A stretch of 64,000 nucleotides of DNA from Tahibacter soli (GCF_025717065.2 NZ_JAOVZO020000003.1:62001-126000); one strand, 5' to 3'; shown: positions 12,001 through 18,358, counted from the stretch's first letter. Notes: generated from the letters alone by a model not told the origin. Translations and numbers: made by a program.

Positions 12001-13814
12001 TCAGCTTCACGATTCCGGTGACGCCGACGGCGGCTGCGAGCGGCCAGACGCTCACCAATACCGCGACGGTGTCCGGCGGCGGCGACCCGACGTGTCCGGC
12101 CGATACGACGCACTGCGCGTCGACGACCAACACGCCGGTGGAACTGCCGCAGCTGACGATCGTCAAGACCGCGAGCGCCGCGAGCTTTGTCGTCGGCCAG
12201 CCGGCGAGCTATACGCTCACGGTGACGAACACCGGCGGCTCGGCGACGACGGCCGACGCGACGGTCAGCGACACGGTGCCCGCGAGCCTGACGCTCGGTA
12301 CGGTGCCCGCCGGCTGCGCCAGCAGCGGGCAGGTGGTGACGTGCACGATCCCGAGAGGGTTGGCCGTCGGTGCGAGCGCCAGCTTCGTCATCCCGGTGAC
12401 GCCGACGGCGGCGGCCAGCGGCACGACCGTCACCAACACCGCGACGGTGTCCGGCGGCGGCGATCCGACGTGCCCGGCCGATGCGACGCACTGCTCGTCG
12501 ACGACGAACACGCCGGTCGATGCGCCGCGGTTGAGGATCGTCAAGACCGCGAGCGATGCGGCGTTCGCGGTCGGCCAGTCGGCGAGCTACACGCTGACGG
12601 TGACGAACGTCGGCGGCATCGCGACGACGGCCGCGGCCGGCGTGCTCGACGACGTGCCGGCGGTGCTGGCGCTCGGCAGTCCGCTGCCGGCCGGCTGCAC
12701 CGCGACCGGCCAGGTCCTCTCGTGCACGATCCCGGCGGGCCTCGCACCGAACGCTTCGGTGCAGTTCGTGATCCCGGTGACCCCGACGGCGGCGGCGAGC
12801 GGCACGACCGTGACGAACACCGCGATCGTCGGCGGCGGCGGAGACGCGGTGTGTCCGCTGCCGATGCCGCGGCCGGTGCCGCAGCCGGCCGGCGGAGGCG
12901 TCGACCCGAACTGCTCGAGCACGGTCGACGTGCCGGTCGACTCGGCCGAACTGACGATCGTCAAGACCGCGAGCGCGCCGAGCTTCACGGTCGGCGTGCC
13001 CGCGAGCTACACGCTGACGGTGACGAACACCGGCCGCGCGGCGACGACCGGTCCGGCGACGATCGAGGATCCGCTGCCGGCGGGCCTCGCGCCGGGCACG
13101 ATGCCGGCCGGCTGCGCGATCGCGGGCCAGACCGTCACGTGTACGGTTGCCGCGGGCCTTGCGCCGGGCGCGAGCGTCGCGTTCGTGATTCCGGTGACCC
13201 CGACGAGCGCGGCGGCCGGCACCGCATCGATCGCGAACACCGCGACGATCGCGAGTGGCGACCCGACGTGTCCGCAGGCGAGCCACTGTTCGAGCACGGT
13301 CGACGTGCCGGTCGGCGACGCGGCCGATCTGGCGCTGGTCAAGGACGACGGGGGCGTCGTGATCCGCGAGGGCCAGCCGATCGTATGGACGTTGACCGTG
13401 ACGAACCACGGCCCGGGCGCGGCGACCAACGTCGTGGTCGCCGATCCGCTGCCGGCCGGGCTGACGTTCGTCAGTGCGAGCGGCGACGGCTGGACCTGTG
13501 CGGCGAACGGCGGCAGCGTCAGATGCACGCGGCCGACGCTCGCAAGCGGCGCTACGGCGACGATCGCGCTGAAGCTCGCGGTGCCGAAGGCGTATGCCGG
13601 CGCGAATCCGATCGTGAACACGGCGACCGTCGCCAGCGACACGCCGGACCCGAACCCGTCGAACAACACCGGCTCCGACAACACGCCGCTCGTGCGTGCC
13701 GAATTGCCGGTGCCGATGCTGAACCTCGGAGCGCTGCTGGGCCTGATCGTGACGCTTGGCGGGTTCGCCTGGGTCGCGCAGGTCGGACGGCGGCGCGTGA
13801 CGCTGCGGAAGTAA
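1..13814 (+). CDS. Giant secreted DUF11-repeat surface protein, 5' end outside window
   Basis: The reading frame is open from the window edge, so the N-terminus and signal peptide lie upstream; the first in-frame ATG is at 24 but need not be the start. More than 4,600 residues are visible. Roughly nt 60-1740 hold Thr/Ala-rich beta-sandwich repeats ending in C-T-Y-T-N-T. About 31 DUF11-type repeats of roughly 120 residues follow; most open with L-T-I-V-K-T-A-S, contain G-Q-x-V-x-C and end in G-G-G-D-P-T-C-P. Regular Cys pairs suggest disulfides within repeats. The end has a hydrophobic helix (V-P-M-L-N-L-G-A-L-L onward) and a basic tail, like a degenerate IPTL-CTERM sorting signal. DUF11 proteins are exported surface or matrix proteins; an adhesin or envelope role is inference. 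The repeats form larger duplicated blocks, listed separately. Confidence 0.9.
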   Translation, partial: ASPAATLMSTGPASTGNDGARCASATIDQATLQLAKAWGANIAGNQVTIGATTGGTNNTVAFTATAPAAANSGAAVAINVGSVVTLPAEGGPNVANYTTTLACTGGHTLSGTNGQQANTLTINSTNAAVCTYTNTVRRPTLQAAKFATAAGTFSFTGNNGYPGDTIAAAANAWTNGAVRQLSAPNVAVTLTEADPGAGWVNSVDTCRDVNNGSAPIPGLTYNAATRTYTIPAARVLPNSAIICGFVNTRVPTLQAAKFATAAGTFSFTGNNGYAGDTIAAAANAWTNGAVRQLSGSNVAVTLTETDPGAGWVNSVDNCRDMNNGNVPIPGLTYNTATRTYTIPAARVLPNSAIICGFVNRRAATLQLAKAWSADSRAGDQVTIGATTGGTNNTATFAATAPTAANSGAAVVVTVGDVVTLPAEGGTNVANYTTTLACTGGHTLSGTNGQQTNTLTITSPNAAVCTYTNTRRSQQLTLAKTWAAGSTAGHTATATTTGGTNNATFASTAPTATTGTAVTVRAGDVITLPAETFGGGATAASYDAIVQCTGGSTLASGATGRPLTISASATATTCTYTNTRVVAPQLTVAKTTSTPRFTVGVAASFTLTVTNSGTVATTAQTVVTDTVPASLTLGAMPADCTANGQTVTCTIAAGLAVNASAAFVIPVTPTAAAMPSVDNTAQASGGGDATCPAAARCSSTVNVPVDQMVNLAVTKTATPAATYLPGESLNYTITVTNNGASAADGISVTDTVPATVAVANWSCSTSGAGNDCDTAAAGTGATGTGNTINLASVSLVSGGSLTIAVTGTAQLSATGDIVNTATATPPAGATCTTPPCARSSTVTNTDSGAPQLTIVKTATPASFAVGQPATYSLAVSNTGTSSTVGTISVSDPLPAGLTAALPITATGWDCATSTATQVNCSTNAVLLPGSNAPVINVTVAVAPATANPAVNVATVQGGGDTTCPADATHCTSTTTTPVNAPRLDVTKTLTGNLVVGVSSTYTIQVTNNGTADTLAGTVTDTIPAGLTIGTVSSGCTVAAQVVTCQIPAGLSPGQSISFETQITPQASVSGQAMTNSAVANGGGDPTCPQAEHCTGTTTDTVDAPQLSLVKTATPNPFVVGVQATYTLTLTNTGTAATTATTTVSDTIPGGLVIGTLPADCTAASQVVTCTVAAPLATNTPVSFAIPVTPQASLNGLSVTNNATATGGGDPSCPTGADPATLPARCLGTTTTNVNAPKLDIVKSASGASFVVGVPASYTLQVTNNGVVATTGDATVTDVIPADLVIDSAPGCTIAGQTVTCTIAAPLAAGATTSFTIHVTPTAAANGQTLANTATVQGGGDPTCPTDTTHCSSTTNTPVNAPQLTIVKTASAPSFVINVPAAYTLTVTNTGTAATTAAATVSDTLASTLTPGTMPAGCTNSGQVVTCTIPTGLAVGATATFVIPVTATAAANGTTIANTATVSGGGDPTCPADTTHCTSTTSTPVNAPQLTLTKTPSASNFVVGVPASYVLEVRNTGTAATTAETTVSDNVPSTLTLGAMPTDCQNNGQVVTCTVPAGLAIGAATSFVIPVTPTAAANGLTLVNNASATGGGDPTCPADATRCTPTTSTPVNAPQLTLVKTASAANFVVGVPASYTLTATNTGTAATTAGAVVTDTVPATLTLGTMPSGCANSGQVVTCTIAAGLAIGASSAFVIPVTPTAAASGTTVTNTATVSGGGDATCPAETARCESTTNTPVNAPQLTLVKSAPTSFVVGVASAYTLTVTNTGTAATTAAATVTDTVPASLTLGTMPAGCAASGQVVTCTIAAGLAVNDDVAFVIPVTPTAAANGTTVTNTATVSGGGDPTCPADATRCTSTTDTPTNAPQLTIAKAASATSFVVGVPASYTLTVTNTGTAATTAGATVSDTVPASLTLGTMPAGCTANGQTVTCTIATGLAVNDDVSFVIPVTPTAAANGTTVVNTAQVSGGGDPTCPGAAHCESTTNTPTNAAQLTIAKTASAANFVVGVPASYTLTVTNTGTAATTAAATVSDTVPASLTLGTMPAGCTNSGQVVTCTIEAGLAVNANTAFVIPVTPTAAASGTTVSNTATVSGGGDPSCPAATHCSSTTDTPVLAPALTVVKTASAPRFTVGVAASFTLTVTNTGTAATTATTTVSDTVPASLTLGTMPAGCSNSGQVVTCTIAAGLAVDANTAFVIPVTPTTAAMPNVANTATVSGGGDPTCPGATPCSSTVDVPVDLVVDLTIAKTATPSGTYLPGQSLDYTILVTNTGTSPAVGMRVTDTVPANVTVTGWTCAATGAAADCDSGAAGTGASGTTNAINLANVNLGVGESLTITVDGTAQLSATGAIVNTATATPPTGATCTTPPCTATDTTTNTDGGLPQLTIVKTATPASFAVGQPATYSLAVSNTGTSSTVGTISVSDPLPAGLTAALPITATGWDCATSTATQVNCSTNAVLLPGSNAPVINVTVAVAPATANPAVNVATVQGGGDTTCPADATHCTSTTTTPVNAPRLDVTKTLTGNLVVGVSSTYTIQVTNNGTADTLAGTVTDTIPAGLTIGTVSSGCTVAAQVVTCQIPAGLSPGQSISFDTQITPQASVSGQAMTNSAVANGGGDPTCPQAEHCTGTTTDTVDAPQLSLVKTATPNPFVVGVQATYTLTLTNTGTAATTATTTVSDTIPGGLVIGTLPADCTAASQVVTCTVAAPLATNTPVSFAIPVTPQASLNGLSVTNNATATGGGDPSCPTGADPATLPARCLGTTTTNVNAPKLDIVKSASGASFVVGVPASYTLQVTNNGVVATTGDATVTDVIPADLVIDSAPGCTIAGQTVTCTIAAPLAAGATTSFTIHVTPTAAANGQTLANTATVQGGGDPTCPTDTTHCSSTTNTPVNAPQLTIVKTASAPSFVVGVEATYTLTVTNTGTAATTAAATVSDTLASTLTPGTMPAGCTNSGQVVTCTIPTGLAIGASASFTIPVMATAAANGTTIANTATVSGGGDPTCPADATHCASTTSTPVNAPQLTVVKTASASNFVVNVPASYTLTVTNTGTAATTRDATVSDTVPATLTIGTPLPAGCAATGQVVTCTIAAGLATGSPVNFVIPVTPTAAASGTTVSNTATVQGGGDPSCPGATQCTSTVDVPVNAPRLTVVKTASASNFVVGVPASYTLTVTNTGSAATTAGATVSDTVPASLTLGTMPAGCAASGQLVTCAIPTGLAVGANVAFTIPVTPTPAASGTTVSNTATVSGGGDPTCPADATHCTSTTNTPVNAPQLTIVKTASASNFAVGVAASYTLTVTNTGSAATTADATVSDTVPASLTLGTMPAGCANSGQVVTCTIPTGLAVGANVAFTIPVTPTAAAMPSVTNTATVSGGGDATCPAATHCSSTVDVPVGEVVNLAIAKTATPTGTYLPGQSLDYRIMVTNNGPSPANGIRVTDTVPASVAVADWSCAANGAATGPTADCDTGAAGTGATGTTNAIDLPNVRLGVGESLTITVDGTARLGATGTIVNTATATPPPGAICTAPPCSVTSTVTNGDGGAPRLTIVKTATPGAFAVGQPATYGLQVSNTGSSSTVGAITVSDPLPTGITATLPITAAGWDCSASTTTQVNCSTSAVLLPGSNAPAISVTIAVAPTTANPAVNTATVQGGGDTTCPADATHCTSTTTTPVNAPRLDVTKVLQGSFVVGVQSTYVITVTNNGQADTLAGTIVDAIPSLLTIGTLPIDCTAAGQTVTCAIPAGMSPGTSVSYTIPVTPQPAANGQSLTNNATAHDGGDPTCPAQSHCTGTTTDNASAPQLQIVKTATPESFVVGVQATYTLTVTNTGTAATTAPTAVTDTVPTGLTIGTLPAGCTAVDQVVNCTIAVGLATGTSVSFAIPVTPTAALSGLSVTNVATVRGGGDPSCPVGAPNPPARCNGSVTTPVDAPRLTIVKTASASSFAVGVPASYTLTVTNTGTAATTRIATVNDPIPADLTIGAPLPAGCVAAGQTVTCSIAAGLAVNASVSFTIPVTPTAAASGQTLTNTATVSGGGDPTCPADTTHCASTTNTPVELPQLTIVKTASAASFVVGQPASYTLTVTNTGGSATTADATVSDTVPASLTLGTVPAGCASSGQVVTCTIPRGLAVGASASFVIPVTPTAAASGTTVTNTATVSGGGDPTCPADATHCSSTTNTPVDAPRLRIVKTASDAAFAVGQSASYTLTVTNVGGIATTAAAGVLDDVPAVLALGSPLPAGCTATGQVLSCTIPAGLAPNASVQFVIPVTPTAAASGTTVTNTAIVGGGGDAVCPLPMPRPVPQPAGGGVDPNCSSTVDVPVDSAELTIVKTASAPSFTVGVPASYTLTVTNTGRAATTGPATIEDPLPAGLAPGTMPAGCAIAGQTVTCTVAAGLAPGASVAFVIPVTPTSAAAGTASIANTATIASGDPTCPQASHCSSTVDVPVGDAADLALVKDDGGVVIREGQPIVWTLTVTNHGPGAATNVVVADPLPAGLTFVSASGDGWTCAANGGSVRCTRPTLASGATATIALKLAVPKAYAGANPIVNTATVASDTPDPNPSNNTGSDNTPLVRAELPVPMLNLGALLGLIVTLGGFAWVAQVGRRRVTLRK
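417..752 (+). repeat. First copy of 336-bp in-frame repeat in giant gene
   Basis: This 112-codon unit begins at the codons for L-Q-A-A-K-F-A-T and is followed directly by a near-identical copy at 753-1088. Only scattered, mostly third-position differences are visible, which points to a recent tandem duplication. Confidence 0.85.
753..1088 (+). repeat. Second copy of 336-bp in-frame repeat in giant gene
   Basis: Tandem partner of the unit at 417-752, in the same frame and offset by 336 bp. It encodes the same L-Q-A-A-K-F-A-T opening and the closing C-G-F-V-N segment. Confidence 0.85.
2546..4124 (+). repeat. Large segmental duplication inside giant gene, copy A
   Basis: This 1,579-bp segment covers about four DUF11 repeats and recurs 4,590 bp downstream at 7136-8714. 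Reading both copies side by side gives ten base differences, about 99.4 percent identity. Nine are synonymous and one changes Glu to Asp. After a divergent 15-bp patch (4125-4139), near-identity continues to about 4287. Confidence 0.95.
7136..8714 (+). repeat. Large segmental duplication inside giant gene, copy B
   Basis: Partner of copy A at 2546-4124, in frame at an offset of exactly 1,530 codons. A more diverged third version starts near 10616, so the gene has grown by duplication of multi-domain blocks. Confidence 0.95.
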
Positions 13815-13898
13815 CGGCGCGGGGCGACGGCGAGGTTCGCTTTCGTCGTCGTCCCTTCGCCGGATTCGTTACAGAAAAAAACAAAAATTCAACGACTG

Positions 13899-13931
13899 GC
13901 GGCGAGAGGCGACTCTCGCCGCTTTTCTTTT
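13899..13931 (+). terminator. Rho-independent terminator after the giant gene
   Basis: A perfect 10-bp stem (GCGGCGAGAG paired with CTCTCGCCGC) with loop GCGA is followed by TTTTCTTTT. It lies 84 bp past the stop of the giant gene and separates it from the UspA gene. Confidence 0.88.
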
Positions 13932-14015
13932 GCGCCGTGCCGCGAGTCGACATTGCGACGTGCATTTCGCGCTGCCGCAAACCGTCCGCCGCTCGGATCG
14001 TCGCCTCGGTCAGGC

Positions 14016-14045
14016 CGTTACGCATCGTTACGCACCGTTGCGGGC
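14016..14045 (+). promoter_or_regulatory. Three phased 10-bp direct repeats upstream of uspA-like gene
   Basis: CGTTACGCAT, CGTTACGCAC and CGTTGCGGGC follow each other without gaps, starting 91 bp before the UspA start codon. A 10-bp period puts the repeats on one face of the helix, as expected for a cooperative regulator site. No regulator can be named. Confidence 0.4.
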
Positions 14046-14106
14046 GCGTGCGGATTGCACGGCCGCGCCGCGTTACAGTCGTCGCGGTCCACTCGCGGAG
14101 ACTCGC

Positions 14107-14529
14107 ATGAAAATCCTGCTCGCCGTCGACGGCAGCCCGCACAGCCGTCTTGCCGCGCAATACGTCGCGTCGCATCTGTCGGTATTCCGCGACGGCGCGA
14201 GCGCGACGCTCGTCAACGTCGATCCGCCGCTGATGGCGCGCGTTGCCAGCGCGCTCGGCCGCGACGACGTCGAGCGCTATCACGCCGAAAACGCGCAAGC
14301 CGCGTTCGGCGAAGCGCGCGCGATACTCGCCGATTCGACGCTCGCCGTCGACGAGATCGCCGTCGTCGGCGATCCCGGCGACGTGATCGCCAGGACCGCC
14401 GAGCGCGGTGGCTACGATCTCGTCGTCATGGGGTCGCACGGGCTGGGCGCGTTCCGCAACCTGCTGCTCGGCTCGGTGGTGACGAAGGTGCTCGGCGGCT
14501 GCAAGGTGCCGGTGCTGGTCGTGCGTTAA
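14107..14529 (+). CDS. Universal stress protein, UspA family, ATP-binding type
   Basis: 140 residues, one Usp domain. It opens M-K-I-L-L-A-V-D-G-S, the typical first strand with the ATP-contacting Asp. Near the C-terminus G-S-H-G-L-G-A-F-R-N-L-L-L-G-S fits the G-2x-G-9x-G(S/T) signature of nucleotide-binding Usp proteins (MJ0577 type). These are cytoplasmic stress-survival proteins. ATG 14107 was chosen because the family N-terminus starts exactly there; upstream in-frame sequence is not conserved-looking. The TAA stop overlaps the TAA stop of the convergent sensor kinase in the sequence TTAA, so the two genes share their last bases. Confidence 0.92.
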   Translation: MKILLAVDGSPHSRLAAQYVASHLSVFRDGASATLVNVDPPLMARVASALGRDDVERYHAENAQAAFGEARAILADSTLAVDEIAVVGDPGDVIARTAERGGYDLVVMGSHGLGAFRNLLLGSVVTKVLGGCKVPVLVVR

Positions 14530-17489
14530 GCACGGAACGCGACGCGGCGCGGCACCGTCAGCGCCACCTCGGTGCCGTGCGGCGGCACGCGTCGCAGCGC
14601 GAGCGTCGCGCCGAGTTTCGCGGCGCGCTCGTGCATGCCGACGAGGCCCCAATGCCCGTCGCGCCGGCGCTGCCGGAGCGTCGCCTCGTCGATCCCGTCG
14701 CCGTCGTCGATCACGCGCACGCGCAGCGCCTGCGCATCGAACGCGATCGACACCGCGACGCGTGCGGCGTTCGCATGCGCGAACGCGTTGCGCAGCGCCT
14801 CGCGCACGATCTCGAGCAGTTCTTCGCATGCCGGCGGACACACCGGCTTCTCGGTGCCCGTTACCGTAACGCCGAACGCGACGCCGTCGCCGGCCAGCGT
14901 CTCGCCGATCGCGCGCACCGCGTCGGCGAAACTGTCGTTTTCGATGTCGCCGACGCGCAGCGCGACGATGCGGTCGCGGCCTTCCACGAGCATCGCGCGC
15001 GCCTGTTCGATCGCGGCGTCGAGCGTACCGCGCCGGCGGTCGTCGGGCGCGAGGCCCGCGGCGAGCGCCTGCAGGCGCAGCAGCAGGCCCTGTACGCCTT
15101 GCAGCAGCGTATCGTGCAGCTCGCGCGCGATGCGCTCGCGCTCGCCGACGCGCTCCTCGAAGCGCAGGCGGATGCTGTCCGACGCGAGCCGCAGCCGCCA
15201 GAAATAGAATTGTAGCGAAAGCGCCAACGCGCCGAGCGCGACGAGCGCGTAGAACCACGGGCGCTGGTAGAGCCGCGGTTCGATGGCGAACGCGAACGCC
15301 GCGCCCACCGCGTTCCACACGCCGTCCTCGTTGGCCGCGATGACGCGAAAGCGATAGTCGCCGGGGCGCAGGTTCGCGTAGAACGCCTCACGCCGGTCGC
15401 CGGCGTCCTGCCAGTCGGCGTCGACGCCGTCGAGCCGGTAGCGGAACGCGACGCGGTCGGGCGCCGCAAGGCTCGTCGCCGTGTACGCCACGCGTACCGT
15501 GCTGGTGCCGCTCGGCAAGCGAGGCGATGCGCCGGCCGCGTAGCGGGTGCCGGCGGCGTCGAGCGCCTCGATCAGCACCGTCGGCGCGCGCGCGTTCGTA
15601 CGGATCGCGGCCGGATCGATCGACGCGATGCCCTGGTTCGTCAGAAACCAAAGGCGGCCCGCGTCGTCGGCGAGCGCGCTCCCCGTGACGGTCGCCTGGC
15701 GCGCGACGCCGGGCAGGCCGTCGCGGTGATCGAACCGCCGTGCCGCGGCGCGATAACCCGGCTCGGCGAATGCGCGTTCGGCCTCCGCCGCGTTCACCCG
15801 CACGATGCCGGCGATCGTGTTGAGCCACAGATCGCCGTCGCGCGAACGCACGACGCCCGAGATGCCCGCGAGCGCTTCGGGTTGCAGCACTGCGAGCGCG
15901 TCGAAGCGCTCGCCGCGGCGCCGCGCGAGACCCGTTTCTCCGCCGACGTAGATCGCGTCGCCGTTCGCCTCGACGACCGTGACGACGCCGACCGCGAGAC
16001 CTTCGGCGGCGCCGTAGAGGCGGCGCGCGTGCGCGTCGACACGCGCCAGGGTGCCGTCGGCGTGGCCGATCCACAGCGTGCCTTGCGCGTCGACTGCGAG
16101 CGCCGTCGGCGCGCGGCCGGCGAGTTCGCCGGGTTCGAGCGGCGACCAGATGGCGCCGCGCCAATGCCACACGCCGCGCCGCGACGCCGCGATCCACAGG
16201 CCGCCCTCGCGATCCGGCGCGATCGCGCGCACGTCCTCGATGCCGAGGTTCTCCGGCAGCGCGATCGTCTCGAAGACGCCGTCGTGTCGGCGCAAAAAAC
16301 CGTCGCTCGCCTGGAGCCACAGCGCGCCGTCGCCGGCGCGCACCGCGGCGTAGATTTCCGGCAGTTCCGCCGCGGCTATCGTCGTCGCGTCGGGCGTCGC
16401 GCGCAGCAGCGCGCCGCGATTGACGGCCCACATCGCGCCGCCGTCGCCGACGGCGAGCGCGAGATCCGAGGTCGGTCCGGCACGCAGCGCTTCGAGCGCG
16501 ACGACGTTGTTGCGACGAAAACTGTCGAGGCCGAGGTTCGTGCCGGCCCACAGCGTGCCCTCGGCGTCTTCGAGCAGCGGCACGGCGATGTCGGACGTCA
16601 AGCCGTCTTTACGGCCGAAGAACGCGTCGACGTCGTCGGGCGCCAGCGCACGCGCGCCGAGCTTGCGCGGCTGCGCCACGCGCCACACGCCGCCGCGCGC
16701 GACGTCAGAGCCCCACAACGTGCCGTCGCGGTCGAATACGAGGCGCTTGACGTGGCCGAAGTTCGTGCGCGGCGGTTCGGCGCCGCGCGCGCGCGCCGGA
16801 TCGGCGGCGAGGCCCGGCAGCGCGCGCGTGCCGTGCAGCGCGTCCGACAGCCACAACTCGCCGTCCGGCGCCTGCGCGACGATCGCGTCCTTCCCGACCG
16901 CGATGCCGGTGCGTTCGAAACGTGCCATGCCGTCGCGGCGATACACGAGTTCGTCGCCGGTCGTTACCCACAGCGTGCCGTCGCGGTCGACGAGCGCCCA
17001 GTCGGCGCGTCCCGCCGGATAGCCGTCGTCGATGCCGGCCGTCCGCCAGCGCGCGCCGTCGAAACGCACGAGGCCGCCGCGGCTCGCGGCCCACAGCGTG
17101 CCGTCGCGCGTCTGCGCGAATGCGAGCGTCATGCCGTCGGGAAATCCCTGCGTCGCGCCGTAACGCGTGAGCGTGCCGTGCGCGAGCGCGGCGGCACCGC
17201 CGTAGAAGAAGCCGAGCCACAGCGTGTCGTCGGTCGAAAAACGCAGCGCGGTGATGTTGCCGGTCGCGAATGCCGTGCCGCCCGGTTCGACGCGCGTGTA
17301 GCGCACCCCGTCGAACCGGTACAGGCCGTTGCCGGTGCCGAGCCACAGCCAGCCGTCGCGGCCCTGCGCCAGCGCCCACACGTCGGCCGGCGCGCCGCGT
17401 TCGATCGGCCATGCGGTATGGCGGTACTGCGCCGCGTCGGCCGTGGCCGCGCACGCCAGCAGCCAGCAAAAGCCCAGCAACCGTTTCAC
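14526..17489 (-). CDS. Hybrid-propeller sensor histidine kinase (pair 1)
   Basis: 987 residues with the chosen GTG start, which gives a normal signal peptide (V-K-R-L-L-G-F-C-W-L-L-A-C). Order of parts: periplasmic two-component-regulator propeller repeats (W-L-G-T-G-N-G-L-Y-R-F-D-G and similar), a Y_Y_Y-type beta-sandwich, one transmembrane helix (W-F-Y-A-L-V-A-L-G-A-L-A), a HisKA_3 helix pair with the phospho-acceptor His792 in R-E-L-H-D-T-L-L-Q-G, and an HATPase with D-D-G-D-G-I-D and G-L-V-G-M-H-E-R. Such proteins bind saccharides or other ligands outside the cell and phosphorylate NarL-type regulators. The partner is the divergent regulator at 17611, 121 bp away. Another GTG at 17498 is possible. 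The kinase resembles the one at 23548 throughout. Confidence 0.93.
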   Translation of the reverse strand: MKRLLGFCWLLACAATADAAQYRHTAWPIERGAPADVWALAQGRDGWLWLGTGNGLYRFDGVRYTRVEPGGTAFATGNITALRFSTDDTLWLGFFYGGAAALAHGTLTRYGATQGFPDGMTLAFAQTRDGTLWAASRGGLVRFDGARWRTAGIDDGYPAGRADWALVDRDGTLWVTTGDELVYRRDGMARFERTGIAVGKDAIVAQAPDGELWLSDALHGTRALPGLAADPARARGAEPPRTNFGHVKRLVFDRDGTLWGSDVARGGVWRVAQPRKLGARALAPDDVDAFFGRKDGLTSDIAVPLLEDAEGTLWAGTNLGLDSFRRNNVVALEALRAGPTSDLALAVGDGGAMWAVNRGALLRATPDATTIAAAELPEIYAAVRAGDGALWLQASDGFLRRHDGVFETIALPENLGIEDVRAIAPDREGGLWIAASRRGVWHWRGAIWSPLEPGELAGRAPTALAVDAQGTLWIGHADGTLARVDAHARRLYGAAEGLAVGVVTVVEANGDAIYVGGETGLARRRGERFDALAVLQPEALAGISGVVRSRDGDLWLNTIAGIVRVNAAEAERAFAEPGYRAAARRFDHRDGLPGVARQATVTGSALADDAGRLWFLTNQGIASIDPAAIRTNARAPTVLIEALDAAGTRYAAGASPRLPSGTSTVRVAYTATSLAAPDRVAFRYRLDGVDADWQDAGDRREAFYANLRPGDYRFRVIAANEDGVWNAVGAAFAFAIEPRLYQRPWFYALVALGALALSLQFYFWRLRLASDSIRLRFEERVGERERIARELHDTLLQGVQGLLLRLQALAAGLAPDDRRRGTLDAAIEQARAMLVEGRDRIVALRVGDIENDSFADAVRAIGETLAGDGVAFGVTVTGTEKPVCPPACEELLEIVREALRNAFAHANAARVAVSIAFDAQALRVRVIDDGDGIDEATLRQRRRDGHWGLVGMHERAAKLGATLALRRVPPHGTEVALTVPRRVAFRA

Positions 17490-17543
17490 TCGAAACACGT
17501 TCCGTACTACAGAGTTCGCCGCATGATCGCATGGCCGCGATCC

Positions 17544-17555
17544 ACCCGTTTGGGC
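17544..17555. promoter_or_regulatory. Candidate operator ACCCGTTTGGGC between kinase 1 and regulator 1
   Basis: A weaker version of the ACCCG-TT-CGGGT inverted repeat found three more times in this block. It lies almost exactly midway between the two divergent starts, 54 bp from the kinase GTG and 55 bp from the regulator ATG, so one bound protein could control both genes. Confidence 0.45.
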
Positions 17556-17610
17556 ATTGAACGAACGTCTACCGGCCCCGATCATGGCGCCGCGCCGGAG
17601 GTCGCGGATC

Positions 17611-18246
17611 ATGAACAACCTGGAAAAACGCATCCGCGTCGTGGTCGCCGACGACCATCCGGTCATGCGCGACGGTCTGCGCGCCGCGATCGAAAGCGCG
17701 GGCGACATGGACGTGGTCGGCGAAGCCGGCGACGGCGCCGAGGCGCTGGCGCGCTTTCGCGAGCTCGATCCCGACGTCACCTTGCTCGACCTGCAGATGC
17801 CGAACGTCGACGGTCTCGACGCGATCGCCGCGATCTGCGGCGAGAACGCGTCGGCGCGCATCGTCGTGCTGACGACGTATCCCGGCGACGCGCGCGCGAA
17901 GCGCGCGCTCGCCCTCGGCGCGACGGCGTACCTGCTCAAGAGCGCGACGCGCGAGGAGATACTCGACGCGATCCGCCGCGCCGCGGCCGGCCGCCGCGCG
18001 ATGACGGCCGAAGTCGCGAGCGACGTCGCGCTGCACGCGTGCTCCGAAATGCTGACGCCGCGCGAACTGGCGGTGCTGCGGCTCGTCGCGACCGGGCATT
18101 CGAACAAGGAAATCGCCGAGCAGTTGAACGTTTCGGACGACACGATCAAGGCGCGCCTGCAGAACGCGATGGGCAAGCTCGGCGCGTCGGACCGCACGCA
18201 CGCGGTGACGCTCGCGGTGCGGCGCGGGTTTCTCGACGCGCCGTAG
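17611..18246 (+). CDS. NarL/LuxR-type response regulator (pair 1)
   Basis: 211 residues. The receiver domain has the acidic pair in V-V-A-D-D-H-P, the phosphorylation site Asp60 in T-L-L-D-L-Q-M-P, and the switch Lys in Y-L-L-K-S. A GerE/LuxR helix-turn-helix follows (L-T-P-R-E-L-A-V-L-R ... N-K-E-I-A-E-Q-L-N-V-S-D-D-T-I-K). ATG 17611 has a GGAGG nine bases upstream, so it is preferred over the upstream ATG at 17557. It is divergent from the propeller kinase at 17489 and very probably its partner. Like other NarL-type regulators it should bind inverted repeats; the ACCCG-TT-CGGGT sites of this block are candidates (inference). Confidence 0.94.
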   Translation: MNNLEKRIRVVVADDHPVMRDGLRAAIESAGDMDVVGEAGDGAEALARFRELDPDVTLLDLQMPNVDGLDAIAAICGENASARIVVLTTYPGDARAKRALALGATAYLLKSATREEILDAIRRAAAGRRAMTAEVASDVALHACSEMLTPRELAVLRLVATGHSNKEIAEQLNVSDDTIKARLQNAMGKLGASDRTHAVTLAVRRGFLDAP

Positions 18247-18263
18247 CGCGGTGCCGGCGTCTC

Positions 18264-18275
18264 ACCCGTTCGGGT
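18264..18275. promoter_or_regulatory. Candidate operator ACCCGTTCGGGT upstream of isochorismatase gene
   Basis: The full inverted repeat ACCCG-TT-CGGGT lies 18 bases after the regulator stop and 83 bases before the start of the hydrolase operon, a position that suits activation. See the matching sites at 17544, 23371 and 23457. Confidence 0.5.
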
Positions 18276-18358
18276 AGGAAAAAGCTGCCCGTCGCGGTCT
18301 GGGATCCGCACCGCCGCGGCGCGACAGTAGCGCGTCCGCCACCCACCAGGAGCCGTCC

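Noticed and set aside
9749..14110. 1,453-codon frame crossing the end of the giant gene and its terminator
   Set aside because: Out-of-frame product of GC-rich repeats; low-complexity, and it runs through the terminator hairpin.
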